Virus record (IMG/VR): IMGVR_UViG_3300008339_000010
Location: 1-64,000 of that record
DNA: 64,000 bases
Source: a virus
Strand: one strand, 5' to 3'
Within the stretch, counting starts at the first letter, position 1; the number at the start of each line of letters is the position of its first letter. Both the position numbers and the translations under genes were made by a program. This document shows, piece after piece, positions 53,301-62,288 of the stretch. The notes below the pieces were generated by a model. That model did not search any database. It saw nothing but the letters and a program-made list of their open reading frames with translations, and had not been told where the DNA came from.

Positions 53301-56300
53301 CGCAAACAGGTCGGCATCACGTTCTAGATTAGCGGAATATTTGTCATAGAAATTGCGGATGTTTTCAGCCTGGGTGGCAGCATTAGGCAACAGGCCTTTC
53401 TGTATCTGATCATAGTCGCTCTTGAGCCACTTAGCAAAGTCAAAAACAGATTCCGGAGGAATGATCTCTACCGCGGCCCAGTAAGCATCTTTGTATTTGA
53501 CGATCTGTCCTTTGCTGTAACTGGTGTTGGGAACCCATGGCAAGATGTTGTCTTGATTGAGTATGAAACCTTGTGCGTCAAGGCTGCCATCCCAATCGTA
53601 GGTGGTGTAGCCCACAAACAACAGGCGACTCTGGCGAGCTCCGGTGGCAGGATCATAGATCAGATCAGCAAACACAGATTGATTGTCAAGCACGATCATG
53701 TGTTCATAGGCACTGAACTTGGCATTGAGGTAACTGAATGTGTTGTTGTTCACTCCACGCAGTGTGAGATCATTGCCAAAGCGTTCAACCACATAGTCCT
53801 GCCCTTGCAGGGCCTGCTTGTTCTGATTGAGCAGGATGTCTTCGGGCGCCGTGACACTGAGTGGTTCAGCCACTAGATCAGGTTTGAATACATTGAGTTT
53901 GTTGGCCACGGGGTTGATATTGATCAACGATCCTGGTGCCCATCCTTGCTGGCTCCAGTAGATGAACTCTTGTGCCATCTGTGTCCAATTCAGTATACGG
54001 CTGCCGGCTTGATCTTCAAAGGTCATGCCTTGTGCTTCCATGAAACGACCATAACTCAACAAGAAGTCAACCACAGATGATATACCTGTAAACTCATATC
54101 CATAAGGAACTTGCACCACGGTGTTGCTGTAATCCTGTGGTGCGCGAACTACTGTGTCGGCCGCTGTGATAATACGGAAATTGCCATTGGGGATGGATGC
54201 AAATATTTCAAAGTATGGACGTGTGGTCGAATAGCCATACACAGCGTAACCAGTCTGTGTTTTTTGGATGATCACAGAACTCCAGGTCAACTGTGCCGAT
54301 GTAGGATTGCGATACAGCAACAGTTGATAACTTTCATCCGGCAACAAAAGACTGGTATTGAGACTGTTGGGGCTTGACTTCTCTGTGAATATCTTGATGT
54401 ATTGTTTGTCACTGAAAGCAGCCATTCTATAACACAATCTCACGTCTAGATTTTCTAGTTTGATTTCAAGATCTCTAGTAGAATCCAACCCTGTCTGTCG
54501 ATTGTAGTCAACGATCCAGTTGATGTAACTGTTCTTGATGGTGCCATTGCCGTAGATTTCCAACTGGCTGGGCTGTATGCGGAATCTATTGTCGTAAAGA
54601 TACTGTCCAAATTGTTCATTGTAACGATAGAGATCTCTATCGGCAAACAGGGCAAAATATTCTGCCGGCCTTGTCAACGCCAACAAGCGTTGCACAGCAA
54701 AAGGCCATGATGATGACTTGCGCCATGATGCTTCTACCGGTCCATCGTCGCCCACTGTCCAACTCTTGCGGAAGCTTCCGGTGTCGTATTCGCCAACCAT
54801 GACATCAAAAGGTGACAGCAACTGACCCTCTGATCCGGCTGGAACCACGCCGGTCAGTCCAGGACGTTTGTATTTTTCAATCACGTATGGACCCATGGGA
54901 TCCAGGACTAGACCATTCTCGAGATCTTCCCACAGAACCAAGTTACCAGATGTATATGGTGCAGGACCATATTCTAATTCCCACCATGTGGGTTTCTCTG
55001 AGAAACCCAACATCTCCCAAGGTCTGGTATTGGGTGCGTCGGTGTCATAGAAATATTCGTAGATACCGCGCCAATTGCCCAACAGCAATTGACGGTTGAG
55101 TTTGTTTTGGCTTGCGCTGTAATTCCAAGTAAATTGGTTGTCAGGAATGTAATCTTGTTCTCTATAGGCCAACTTATTAGCACCCACCCAGGCCAAAAAG
55201 CTCACACCCAGGATCTGATTGACCTCAGCGAGACTGTAATCTGTAGTGCGGAACTGTCCTGGAACCACATCCGTATAGGTCAGTGGTATAGGATTATCAT
55301 TGGGGCCATGAGTAGGGCATTTGAGATTGTTAAAAATGCGTTTTTCAAATTCTAGCAAAACTTGATCACGTATGTCTTCATAGGCCACAGTGATAGATCC
55401 ATCGTGCCCGCGGATGACCAGTGTGGGTTCTACATAAGCATCATCGAGATAAATTTCAGGCATGAATGAAGCATATAATCCCAACTTGGTTGGTGTTGAC
55501 GGAACAAAATTACCATAAGTGGTAGTGTATTCTCGAATGGTGATGGTATCACCAATGGTCAATGGCACCAAGATAGTCACACGAGGACCGTCGACGGCCA
55601 CAGTGTAGTCAATATCGCCGCCCAACAATAATGTATCATTGAGATATATCAAGATAGCACGATAATTGGCCGAGTCAAAATCATAACTGTAGAGAGTATC
55701 AAAGGTATCGTCAGTGATAGGTGTGACCGTATACACTGTTTGTTCGTAGGTCTCACCTGTGGGCAGACTGTCAGTCCAGTAAAACGGTGTGAGTTCGTTC
55801 TTGCCAAGATTGATCAACTCCACGCATTCGTCCAGTATCTGCGCTGTGGTCATGTTTTGCCAGTCGTAGCGGACCACAGTATCCATCAAGACATTTTTGA
55901 ATTTTTCATACTGCTGGGCGCTGAATTCCAATGATTTAAAGAAATCAAATCCGGGATCATTGATAAACGTCGAAGCCAGAGTCAGCGGAGAACCTTGTTG
56001 CAGTATGATCTGGCCGTAAGGGATAAGATTGCCTAGGTCTCTAGTGTTGTTTGGACCGGCTATGTCTCCGGTAAAAGGAATGAGATTCTGGCAGATGCTA
56101 CCATAATGATTGCGCACAGTGCCCAGAGTCACTTGAGGAACATCAGCATTGATCGCATTGTTTTCTAGGTTTACCGGCACGGTGTAAAAGCCCACAGGAC
56201 TGGCAACCTGGCTGATCACGCTGACTTCCACGATGTCGCCCATGGCCGGAGGAGTGATGAAAGTGATCACAGTGGAACGGTTGGCCTGCACAGCATAGGT

Positions 56301-58853
56301 GTAGGCATCAGTATCTACGAAAATAGAATTTGCAAAAACCTTGACCGGAATGGCTTGGCTGGCAGTATCTACCGGAACATCTACCACTAGGTCTTCGCCT
56401 TGATAGGTAAATCTAAAAGTCTGGCGGCTCACTGTATCTGTATAGGCAGTCTGCCATCCCAGAAGTTGGCGGAAAGTGTCTCGAGTGATGTATTGTCGCA
56501 CCACACCGCTGTTGATAGGTGTGGTCACACTCACTGTGTCTTGCACATAAACGAATTCATCCACAGTGAGATTGTTATCAAACACAATGTCGCCCACGTT
56601 GTTGATGGAGAGATACTTGAGTGGTTGACCAATTATGCTGTCTGTGACACCTTCGCCCACGGCATAACTAAACAATTTGGAACCCGAAAAGTTAGAACTG
56701 GGGTATGCCACTTGGTCTGCGAAACTCACTCCATTTTCGTCGAACACATCAAAGAATGGTGCTTGGTTCACACCAGTTTTTTGTTGTGCTGGCATCCAGG
56801 TGTCGCCGTTGAAATAGAAAGATCGACCTTGCTGGGTGATGCCACTCAGGCACACGGTATTTTGATTGATCAGTGCATCAGGAGTGTTGAGATCGGCTGG
56901 TTGCAGATCGATGATGGGTGTGCCTGTGCCTGTGGGTTGGATCAGTTGCACTGAGTAGATTTTGTTGCGCACTTCTGGATCACGGTCAGCGGCAAAAATA
57001 ACTCGAGATCCACTCTGGAATGCGTAGCCATCCACACTGTAGCCCACTGAGCCGTTGATGTTGCTCATGGCATCTGTTTCGCGGAAATCTATGATGTTGA
57101 TAGGATCCACTGCTTGAGTGCCCATTTCAAACAGTTTTATGTCTGCTCGGAATTCAATGATAGGTCGCTTGGCACGTTGTATGTTGTCGACCACGGCCAC
57201 TTGATTGTTGTATTCAGCCGTGGCGTTGATGATGTCCACGTGGAACCAACGATTTGAACGGCTCCATGCATTGTAATCAAAACTGGCGCGATTGATGGTG
57301 ATGTAATCTTGATCCACTGGTGCGTTGAGACTCTCATCAAATGGAGTAGAATCGTAGGGCACCGAATCATAGGGCACAGTGCTGGATCTGGTATAGGTTT
57401 CTGGAGTGACGAATTTTGTTACCGGCAACAGATCGATGGCTGTGCCCACACCTTCAACGTAGTATTCTTTGCCGGCGTATGAGGCCGGATTAGTGGTCCC
57501 TTGGAACTGTATTTTTAATCCGTTAGACAACACCACACCATTGGGACTGGTATAATTTTTCTTGCCAATGATGTCAGCGATATCTATGGTCTGATCTCCA
57601 GAACTGTCAACCAGTTTGATCACGCCAAACAATTCTGGATTGTCGGCGTCTTGATAGTAGAGGAAATCAAGATCCGCAGTGATAAGCGGAATGCGTTCAA
57701 ATGCAGTGCCTCCAGAGTTTTTATAAAAACTGATGTTGGAATATTCAGCACCATACAATACCAGCAGTTTACTGAGAGGATTTACCGGCCTATCCACAGT
57801 GAGTTTGATATAGGGATTTAGTGCATCATCGTAGATCAAATTGATGCGCCATACGCTGTAACGTTGGCTGTCTAAACCTATCTCTACTGTTTCATCAAAA
57901 GGTGTGGAATCATAGGGTTGACCTGCACTGTCATACAAGCCAGTGAAGAACCATCCACCGTTGGTCAAGAAAATGATGGTGCGATTGTTGATGTCAGTGA
58001 TACCATCAATTCCGCCATACTTCTCTACGAATTCGCTGAAGTAGACATTGTTGATGTCGTCAAACTGTATGGATGTGGCGAAATCTACTGATCCCGCATC
58101 GGCCAGTTGATAGTAGAAATTCTGTGCTGATTTGGCAGGCACGTTGAACGTGATAGTTCCATTGTCATCACCATTGTTCTCTACTCCCAATACCTCGCGA
58201 CTGCTTTGGTTGGGAGTCTGTGGCAACACACCCGATGTGCCTGGCACACTCTGTATCCAGAATCGATGGCCGGTCTGTTGCACATCGAAGGTATAAGAAC
58301 CTTGGCGCACCAGAATGATTGTGGGATTCTGTCCTGCTACACCGCTGAAGGTGTAAGCGGATGTGCCGCGCTTGACCTGGAAGTCGTCGGTGAGTGGTAC
58401 GGGAGTGGCAAAGATATCAACTGAATCTGGGCCTTCGGGCAGCCAATAATACTGGCTGAAGTTTACAAATTTGTCAAAGTCTACGAAAGGATCCCAGCTA
58501 TAGTATTGGCTGGTAAACAGCCGATCCTGGCGTGTGGTGTTGCCACCCTTGACAGCAATAGAATCGATCAGTCCTGGGTATGTCAATGCACCGGTAACGG
58601 TATTGGTGTTAGGTTCAAGGAACACAGTGCCCGGCTCAAGTTGATAATCTGTTCTAGTGCGAGTAGGCTCTAACACATAATTGTCTTCAGGATTTACTCC
58701 CGGACCAAGACGACGACCAATATAACCCTGGGTGGGCTTGAGTTTGGGATCCTGCACCAATTGATCCAATGTGGCATGCAAGAACTGCCGATTGGTATTG
58801 GTCCTGAATATCTCAGGCAGGAAATCTACTGTGCGTATTCTAGTAGTCGCCAT
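44346..58853 (-). CDS. Giant virion structural protein (4,835 aa) with FG-GAP beta-propeller
   Basis: One uninterrupted frame of 14.5 kb. The N-terminus (TRIRTVDFLPEIFRTNTNRQFLHATLDQL) is followed by phage-like beta modules. About residues 2180-3020 contain seven FG-GAP-type repeats, each with a [FY]G-x-[SA]-[VI/L] and a VGAP/VGSP/IGQP element: GRFGTAIS, YGASVA, YGYSVA, GRFGHSV, AAFGRVV, AHFGASL, EFGTAVS. This fits a seven-bladed propeller like the integrin alpha head. Between blades, and again near the C-terminus, lie at least ten copies of a beta module with the pattern VxVNG...DYT...VTF...PPxxGDxV. It lies immediately before the gp6-like gene's stop (2-base gap), so it is probably a baseplate- or fibre-anchored part reaching the host surface. 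Confidence 0.85.
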   Translation of the reverse strand: MATTRIRTVDFLPEIFRTNTNRQFLHATLDQLVQDPKLKPTQGYIGRRLGPGVNPEDNYVLEPTRTRTDYQLEPGTVFLEPNTNTVTGALTYPGLIDSIAVKGGNTTRQDRLFTSQYYSWDPFVDFDKFVNFSQYYWLPEGPDSVDIFATPVPLTDDFQVKRGTSAYTFSGVAGQNPTIILVRQGSYTFDVQQTGHRFWIQSVPGTSGVLPQTPNQSSREVLGVENNGDDNGTITFNVPAKSAQNFYYQLADAGSVDFATSIQFDDINNVYFSEFVEKYGGIDGITDINNRTIIFLTNGGWFFTGLYDSAGQPYDSTPFDETVEIGLDSQRYSVWRINLIYDDALNPYIKLTVDRPVNPLSKLLVLYGAEYSNISFYKNSGGTAFERIPLITADLDFLYYQDADNPELFGVIKLVDSSGDQTIDIADIIGKKNYTSPNGVVLSNGLKIQFQGTTNPASYAGKEYYVEGVGTAIDLLPVTKFVTPETYTRSSTVPYDSVPYDSTPFDESLNAPVDQDYITINRASFDYNAWSRSNRWFHVDIINATAEYNNQVAVVDNIQRAKRPIIEFRADIKLFEMGTQAVDPINIIDFRETDAMSNINGSVGYSVDGYAFQSGSRVIFAADRDPEVRNKIYSVQLIQPTGTGTPIIDLQPADLNTPDALINQNTVCLSGITQQGRSFYFNGDTWMPAQQKTGVNQAPFFDVFDENGVSFADQVAYPSSNFSGSKLFSYAVGEGVTDSIIGQPLKYLSINNVGDIVFDNNLTVDEFVYVQDTVSVTTPINSGVVRQYITRDTFRQLLGWQTAYTDTVSRQTFRFTYQGEDLVVDVPVDTASQAIPVKVFANSIFVDTDAYTYAVQANRSTVITFITPPAMGDIVEVSVISQVASPVGFYTVPVNLENNAINADVPQVTLGTVRNHYGSICQNLIPFTGDIAGPNNTRDLGNLIPYGQIILQQGSPLTLASTFINDPGFDFFKSLEFSAQQYEKFKNVLMDTVVRYDWQNMTTAQILDECVELINLGKNELTPFYWTDSLPTGETYEQTVYTVTPITDDTFDTLYSYDFDSANYRAILIYLNDTLLLGGDIDYTVAVDGPRVTILVPLTIGDTITIREYTTTYGNFVPSTPTKLGLYASFMPEIYLDDAYVEPTLVIRGHDGSITVAYEDIRDQVLLEFEKRIFNNLKCPTHGPNDNPIPLTYTDVVPGQFRTTDYSLAEVNQILGVSFLAWVGANKLAYREQDYIPDNQFTWNYSASQNKLNRQLLLGNWRGIYEYFYDTDAPNTRPWEMLGFSEKPTWWELEYGPAPYTSGNLVLWEDLENGLVLDPMGPYVIEKYKRPGLTGVVPAGSEGQLLSPFDVMVGEYDTGSFRKSWTVGDDGPVEASWRKSSSWPFAVQRLLALTRPAEYFALFADRDLYRYNEQFGQYLYDNRFRIQPSQLEIYGNGTIKNSYINWIVDYNRQTGLDSTRDLEIKLENLDVRLCYRMAAFSDKQYIKIFTEKSSPNSLNTSLLLPDESYQLLLYRNPTSAQLTWSSVIIQKTQTGYAVYGYSTTRPYFEIFASIPNGNFRIITAADTVVRAPQDYSNTVVQVPYGYEFTGISSVVDFLLSYGRFMEAQGMTFEDQAGSRILNWTQMAQEFIYWSQQGWAPGSLININPVANKLNVFKPDLVAEPLSVTAPEDILLNQNKQALQGQDYVVERFGNDLTLRGVNNNTFSYLNAKFSAYEHMIVLDNQSVFADLIYDPATGARQSRLLFVGYTTYDWDGSLDAQGFILNQDNILPWVPNTSYSKGQIVKYKDAYWAAVEIIPPESVFDFAKWLKSDYDQIQKGLLPNAATQAENIRNFYDKYSANLERDADLFAFGLIGFRPRRYMQNLNLDDISQVNLYSQFLGTKGTTQATDIFGKANLGKEVAEYEIFENWAILRSIYGANANRSYYELRLNEALLLGNPSTIQIIEPQQFSDADQTVQVDKLWKESYKITDPEILPVITLNQPDLQLPNAGYVNWDDADVKVFSFEDLTPIIADIDNILVGTSFWVAKDNAYDWNIYRSNLVSYPVTQVRDNLNGTCTLTFAGPHDLEVNQQIVIKYFGSVVDGAYRVLSIPSLFTVTVILAIPAPATQITGNGVCFVLESMRVRQAADVSALSYANRLLPGNQAWVDDDGTGHWVVLEKIDPFGSPAELVPQEPETNGRFGTAISQGFNNLACLVGAPGANSGAGALYGFSKASTATYVETQQLTMNANNLQGYGASVATGNLQWAVAGAPDSWAKQGYSVAITRNQNTGSFLQSQLITEVPYRLYQTTASASQTTFNPSGSITITDPADVGVVVDDTVLIRGVDWTYSAPNVVLTTPLAGGETVNIFLFDEYGYSVAISTDERWMYVGAPSGDRVYAYNRVNIQFQAKSFTGDGSTTEFYVGDVIVVDDDSADGGIGATQIGVVVNNIPKTAGVEYNYSNGTVVFDAPPNDGDVVRCTRLQSKTFITTSPQATFDISELYTVSNLSSFSVYVNDVLQRPNMDYSFDESTKVVTFLLTPPTGTILFTSGTYWEYIDFIETPGLSGGRFGHSVTTTTDGAQVVVGAPDDTADAKLLAGKTYVIDRSIESFTVTTAGEDTFTTLRPVIQNATTIEIGKVYRILTVGTTNYVAIGADTNTVGEIFRATGTGSGTGTVRAYTPFTVKVNATYLVPDANGNNNGEFSVDYLTNEVTITAPLNVGDVVEISTNTFKLMQAVQSNAPVAAAAFGRVVDQCPTNCSLYIGQPNDSTVLPEAGSVERFVNQNRLYGSIQGITQDPTLTPGDTIRINNVDVAVSTPASWNSAIGWAANTFVISGSDIYRSIRTVPVGAALTDTTYWQASDWAALYAADIVTANLPNVNAFTTDGYLNITIANHDAAVPFTQLLVMPGLGTAYYDLGLEPMVYTQTIEAPLPIAYAHFGASLNISDEATTLIVGSPQGTAAKPTTFDEGTTFFDSKSTEFFDPLPESGVVYTFDLLSAANGSVTNPSKFVFGQQIYDEDLGSLDEFGTAVSYQGGVLLVGSPQDDLDDSVGDFGRVAQLNNIDRLPAWNVVYRQTPIVDVNLMNSVFMYDRLESKITQYFDFIDPLQGKILGAARQNIDYLGALDPAAYNTGLVNNYGDTWTDNHLGEIWWDLSTVRFIDYHQDSIAYRSRRWSQLFPGSTVDVYQWIESPTPPAAYQGPGEVYSTTSYTVTSKLNPDGLFAARYFFWVKGIREVATQVKKTLSVQAVAQYIENPRSSGIPYVAFISPSTTAIYNGRSFISAQDTILHVEFDRIANDDNVHVEYDLIATDNPNSFLSGGLYRKLLDSFCGEDTIGNKVPDPTLSPAELYGVQFRPRQSFFVDRFLALENYLQRANAILAQFPISDSRPFTLLNSEEPEPTSASGEWNKRVLTYAELTYQNLDEVAPGYKYLVASDSTQNGLWTIYTVVLGSALIGSPKELLLSRVQNYDTKKFWEYIDWVKPGYNTSQRPAAEVATFSDLARLTLPEGSSVKVTRNSFGKFEIYQLLDGTWNRVVLEDGTIAVKAEIWDYALGRFGFDIETFDSQYFDTFPGTETRQIIRAINEELLTGELLIFRNNLLMLMFDFILQEQVAPEWLFKTSLIDVNHKIRDLLPYQIFRQDNQDFVLEYIKEVKPYHVKIKEFNLKYEGIDTYQGSVTDFDCPAYFDTTYNQFVSPILDDGEPPLDPVSSTPSTAPIWQTLPWNQWYQHYTLELQAVDVIEPGAGYTIAPQVVIGAEWQTNTVYTAGQQIFYRSNLYTVQIDGTSGTLAPTFTEGTETNGTLTLAWSGAPGLAVARVNTGGQLVQVIVVDPGTGYTITPAITITGGNGSGARVVAVMGNELVRNFTTTIKFDRYEYTSQVLDWEPNTKYAEGQLVRFQDQVYSVNEVDDSSELDSGSIFDPEDYTLVDPATLAAADRVIGLYAPTPNEPGRELAQVIVGIDYPGVQVKGPGFDQNTGFDVGNFDINPFDNIDYGPEGRPTYDPAILDAIYESSFLDTYLGERTTDINVAGGAFIDTYSSHAPEELVPGATFDTLDMRVYTRPGSDWTGDGHGFNIKTVNLAWTPSNASVSFADAMAHAVAVRVVNITNRVSLIPQEQYTVNWPSQVVTVTAGAAAGDIVSIEIYGIGGGSQLYKESYPGNLVGNSLLLPVAYNEIYELNIVVNGAIITNYNYASSSGGQTTTVTFADTYGINDWVVVTVMGITTPQKTWSFPLTQYFIYDGSTDTYILDNSLQGTNDINLIVERDGNRLRPAESVEYFGDGSSAGPFYLPTRGQVNQGLISDNDVEVYVDQERLFLAVDYTVSPWDGSSDRYVQFNTAPAPGTTIVIALTTDADYIVNNDQLILRVGASVGAVIGITTWNDTQEQGLLTQVFVGPTQTGTTIGEPYDSTNFDAGDVTGLPGSYDYSAGAVIETNNFDTGRPILDTERLWVTLNGWRLLAGNGFTVSGSVVTISGSIIGPGDVVAITSFTQTVVPEAIAFRIFQDMLGIQKIYRILPDTSTVLTQALSATDDIIYVRDAKNLDEPNLPNNIFGQITVNGERITYRERDDWANTVSGLRRGTAGTGADSHAIDAPVLSIGRGELLPNVYQQNTLEQTFLADGSTTTYNAEFGYVNEIDVYLGGSIQCYLGPTIGTLVEIPQDDFTIISVNPITVQLNFVPDAGLQFRVTYTPISGPVSTLTVPTTGSTSRWAAAFSATDLVLQPETVYDVTDLNPITVQFDTVIPAERVVVINDLNSNTFFITQADVATDTFVTDISVTRPIQVSVGGTIVDASEYSVSSVDPITITFATAPQSGVEVVIFIVQAKVLYAQGINTASNGIPLQEQNTEAAWFIEGRV

Positions 58854-58855
58854 GT

Positions 58856-61800
58856 TTATACCACGCCACTGTTAGGAGCAGTTCTCAATTCGCTGGATGT
58901 CAACGCATCAATGACCTCAATGTCATTGACCGTGGCAGCATTCACAAATATCTCATTGGCTGCACAGCGTATTTCAAATAGATCGCCAAAACTCTTGAGA
59001 GGATCTTGTGGCACCAACACCACGGTAGAAATGATATCTCCTAGTTCTTTGTGTAGATAGGCTGCCAACTCTGAGAAGAAAAAGGTCAAGCCAAAATCCC
59101 ATTTGTCTATGGTAAAGTATTCATTGAGAGCGGCCACCACACGACTCTTTATCTCACTCACCGACACCACTGAGTTGTTGGCGCGGATCACTTTCAGCGT
59201 GGCTCGCAGTTCAGGGTCACTCTTTAGACCAAACAAAGGTTTGAATACCACAGAGTTAAGGATCACGTTGTCAGAAATCATTTTGTATCTTTGCAAACTG
59301 TTGTATGCTGTGGACAGTTCGTCGATGGTAGGAGGGCTGGGCTCGGGTATAGTTCCAGTGGAGTCTTTGATATAATTTTGATAGGCATTGTAGTAGGCCG
59401 TGGTTACCACATAGATGTCGATGATGTTGCTTGATCCAGGGTCGATGCGACGGCTCAATGGTGCATTGTGTCTGTATTGGAAATACAACCCCTGGCGGCC
59501 GACCCTGGCTATCAATGAATCAATTTGGGTCAGAGTGCGCACGCCGTTGAAGGCCACGTTTAATTCGTAGAACAAGCCCGCAGTGTAAGCGTAGAAGAAT
59601 TGTCCGTCACCATATTCGGCTTTGGCCAACTCAATCTGATCCAAGGTGCCATACTCGCTGACCACTGCTCCAGCTGCCAACGGTAAAAATCTCTCAAGAT
59701 TGTCAAAGTCCACAGTGCGCTGGAAGAACACATATTTCTGTGTGGGGTTCACATCTGGTGCGACCAGTGTCTGGAAGTAGTCAGGATCGTCGGCCACGCC
59801 GTCGTTGTCGCTGTCTCGGAAACTGATGCGCACTTCAAAATCGTTGACAAAACCATCGGCCTGCACGGGCTGTCCAATGATGTCCATGACAATGTCAGAA
59901 TTCTGCGGCAGACTCACGTCTGGCAAGTTATTGGTCTTGAGAGAATTGATGAAGTCATTGATCACTGTGCCAGTGCGTGGATCATATACTTGCTGTGTGC
60001 CGTCGTAGAAGAATCGTGTCTGAAGGATACTGCCCCAGAATCGTTGCAGGCTGCGGCTGGTCACTGTGTATGTGACGCCGTCGGTTTCAAATGCTACCAA
60101 CCAAGAATTATCAAGATTCTGACCGCTCTGATCTTGTGCATAGGTCAGGCTGAAAGTGGTTGCAGGGTTGAGGTTGTTGGCAGTGATTACATACCATTCT
60201 TGGGTGAGATTATCAAATCCTAGACCAAAGTTGCGATACAATTCTATCTGCTCAGTCATAGACTGCTCTATGCTGGTAGGCAAGTCTGTGATAAACGTGG
60301 CGATGACCTGCGTAGCAATAGCACCTGTGGGTATAAAATCGTTCAGCACCACCGGTCCTTCACCGGATGGCAAATTGCCTGTGCCAAAGTTTGTGCCGTC
60401 CAACAATACTGCACTCACGGTGGCCCAAAGAACCACCTTGTCATTGGGTTGAGATGGCAGTCCTAATTTGAGTCGATTGTTAGGATCAAAATAGTATCCC
60501 GCTGGTGGCACGAATTTGACCAGTGCACCGCGATCGATGTATTTCTTATTGTCGCTGGTGTTTGAACCAATGGGTGCAGGTGCACCGCTGCCGATGAATT
60601 CGAAATAACCTGTTGTTTCGTTGGCCTGGGTGGTGCTTTGTTGCCACTTAAGACCAATAGGAATGAGACTGGGGCGAGGGAAATAATTGTAATAAAATTC
60701 CAGCATGCCTCGGCTGGCCAGCACAGGTTCTACTTCGTTGATTATAACATTGGCAATGTCGTTTTTGTCAATGAATGTAAAAGTGAAACTGGGGCTGGCA
60801 GAATTTTCATAGATCAGACCGTCGCTGCCAAACACATTGGTCGAAGAGTATTTGCCGGTGATGTCCGTGAGATCCAAATATCTGCTGGTACCAATGGAAC
60901 TGCGATTCACTGCCTTAGATTTGATGATGGTTCCAAACAGCGTGAACGGTAAGTTACTGTAGTCTTCGCCGTTGACCATCCTGTTCTGTGTGTAGTAACG
61001 TGCTGGTGCACGTTCTTTGATAGCGCCAATGGGTTCGCGTGTGGCAGCGTTGCTGACTGGTTGGCTGAGTCCGCAAGTGAACGTGATAGTTTCCAATCTA
61101 CCACTGCGGCTGGTGTAGCCGATGGAGATCTGCACAGCCTGCATTTCTTCAGGGTTGATGATGTATTGCAGACCATTGGAAGCACGAACATATGAGCGGA
61201 AGGTGCCCACTGGAATCTCAGAAAATACTCCGTCGCCAAAGTTTAGATCGATCTGATCGTTGGTGCGGCTTGACACTGAGAAAAACTTGCGCACATTTGG
61301 TCCCAGTTGTTCCACAGCGGCTGCATAGATACTTTCTACTTTGGTCCATTCCTGTGAGATCTGTCCCACGTCATCCAGTTGATAGAGCCACACATCTTCG
61401 TTGTTGATACCTTCGATGTTGACACTGACCACACGATTGGAAATACGTTCGCCAAGATTGAAGTCTTGATTCTGCAAACTGCCTTGTTTGAAATAAAAGA
61501 AAAATCCTGTGTTAGGGCTGGCAAAGCCCAAGCGATCGTTGCGGAACAGCACGTTGAATATGCCCGACGGTCTCGGTGCGGGTTCATACACATAGTCTCG
61601 GTCCTGGAAGGTAGAACTCACTGCTTCAAATGTCATTGATGTGCCGTCTACTGTGGAAGTGAAAGGGACCACGGGCAAATAGCCGGGCACAAGATTGAGA
61701 CTGTATTCCGATGTTTCCACGCCCAAGATGTTTTTGGTAGCCCCAGGTTTGCCGAAACGCTGGCTGTCAACCAAGGCCGCATTGACGATGACTGTGAACT

Positions 61801-62263
61801 GTTCCTGCCAAGACACGTTGGTAGGATCGTTCCAGTTGACAGTGACCCCAGACAGATTCACACCATTGTAATCTATGACATTCTCTGTGGTTGATACGTT
61901 GAACACTTTGAGATAGCCTTGCGCTTCTTCATTGCGCTTGGGTGTGTAACTGACCAACTCGGCCAACTTCACCACTGAATCTCTGCGCTCTGCTGTGTCT
62001 ATGAAGTTTTCACGGATGTTTAAATCATTACGGAAAGCCAGAGCCTGACCCATGAAAGCCATGACATCCAAGAGAGCCACGAATTCCGAACTTTCAATAT
62101 AGTCGTTGAAATTTTCCGGGTAATAGATACGGATGTAGTCTATGAAACTCTTGCGCAGGGTCTCAAAATCGTAACTTTGGAAATCAGCTTCACGATAGGT
62201 TGTGTAGATGCGTTTCCAATCTTCTACACCAAATATCGCTGTTTGTCTAGTGGTCTTGGCCAT
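58856..62263 (-). CDS. Baseplate wedge protein, T4 gp6-like
   Basis: The N-terminus (IFGVEDWKRIYTTYREADFQSYDFETLRKSFIDYIRIYYPENFNDYIESSEF) and the following MAFMGQALAFRNDLNIRENF are characteristic of gp6-type baseplate wedge proteins, which form the inner ring of the baseplate. At 1,135 residues it is longer than T4 gp6 (about 660); the extra length is in the beta-rich middle. The C-terminal part (TLKVIRANNSVVSVSEIKSRVVAALNEYF) recalls the trifurcation-unit helices. The gp25-like gene lies 46 bases upstream, the same gene pair as in T4. A late-type box and GGAAGG precede the ATG. Confidence 0.88.
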   Translation of the reverse strand: MAKTTRQTAIFGVEDWKRIYTTYREADFQSYDFETLRKSFIDYIRIYYPENFNDYIESSEFVALLDVMAFMGQALAFRNDLNIRENFIDTAERRDSVVKLAELVSYTPKRNEEAQGYLKVFNVSTTENVIDYNGVNLSGVTVNWNDPTNVSWQEQFTVIVNAALVDSQRFGKPGATKNILGVETSEYSLNLVPGYLPVVPFTSTVDGTSMTFEAVSSTFQDRDYVYEPAPRPSGIFNVLFRNDRLGFASPNTGFFFYFKQGSLQNQDFNLGERISNRVVSVNIEGINNEDVWLYQLDDVGQISQEWTKVESIYAAAVEQLGPNVRKFFSVSSRTNDQIDLNFGDGVFSEIPVGTFRSYVRASNGLQYIINPEEMQAVQISIGYTSRSGRLETITFTCGLSQPVSNAATREPIGAIKERAPARYYTQNRMVNGEDYSNLPFTLFGTIIKSKAVNRSSIGTSRYLDLTDITGKYSSTNVFGSDGLIYENSASPSFTFTFIDKNDIANVIINEVEPVLASRGMLEFYYNYFPRPSLIPIGLKWQQSTTQANETTGYFEFIGSGAPAPIGSNTSDNKKYIDRGALVKFVPPAGYYFDPNNRLKLGLPSQPNDKVVLWATVSAVLLDGTNFGTGNLPSGEGPVVLNDFIPTGAIATQVIATFITDLPTSIEQSMTEQIELYRNFGLGFDNLTQEWYVITANNLNPATTFSLTYAQDQSGQNLDNSWLVAFETDGVTYTVTSRSLQRFWGSILQTRFFYDGTQQVYDPRTGTVINDFINSLKTNNLPDVSLPQNSDIVMDIIGQPVQADGFVNDFEVRISFRDSDNDGVADDPDYFQTLVAPDVNPTQKYVFFQRTVDFDNLERFLPLAAGAVVSEYGTLDQIELAKAEYGDGQFFYAYTAGLFYELNVAFNGVRTLTQIDSLIARVGRQGLYFQYRHNAPLSRRIDPGSSNIIDIYVVTTAYYNAYQNYIKDSTGTIPEPSPPTIDELSTAYNSLQRYKMISDNVILNSVVFKPLFGLKSDPELRATLKVIRANNSVVSVSEIKSRVVAALNEYFTIDKWDFGLTFFFSELAAYLHKELGDIISTVVLVPQDPLKSFGDLFEIRCAANEIFVNAATVNDIEVIDALTSSELRTAPNSGVV

Positions 62264-62280
62264 AATACCTTCCGTTTGAG

Positions 62281-62288
62281 TATTTATG
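62281..62288 (-). promoter_or_regulatory. T4-late-like promoter CATAAATA
   Basis: CATAAATA on the minus strand matches the T4 late consensus TATAAATA at 7 of 8 positions. It lies 17 bases before the gp6-like ATG, with a GGAAGG ribosome binding site between. Confidence 0.65.

Noticed and set aside
44346-58853. Intein or intron in the giant gene
   Set aside because: No splice-junction Cys/Ser start, HN end or homing endonuclease motif was seen, and the frame is continuous.
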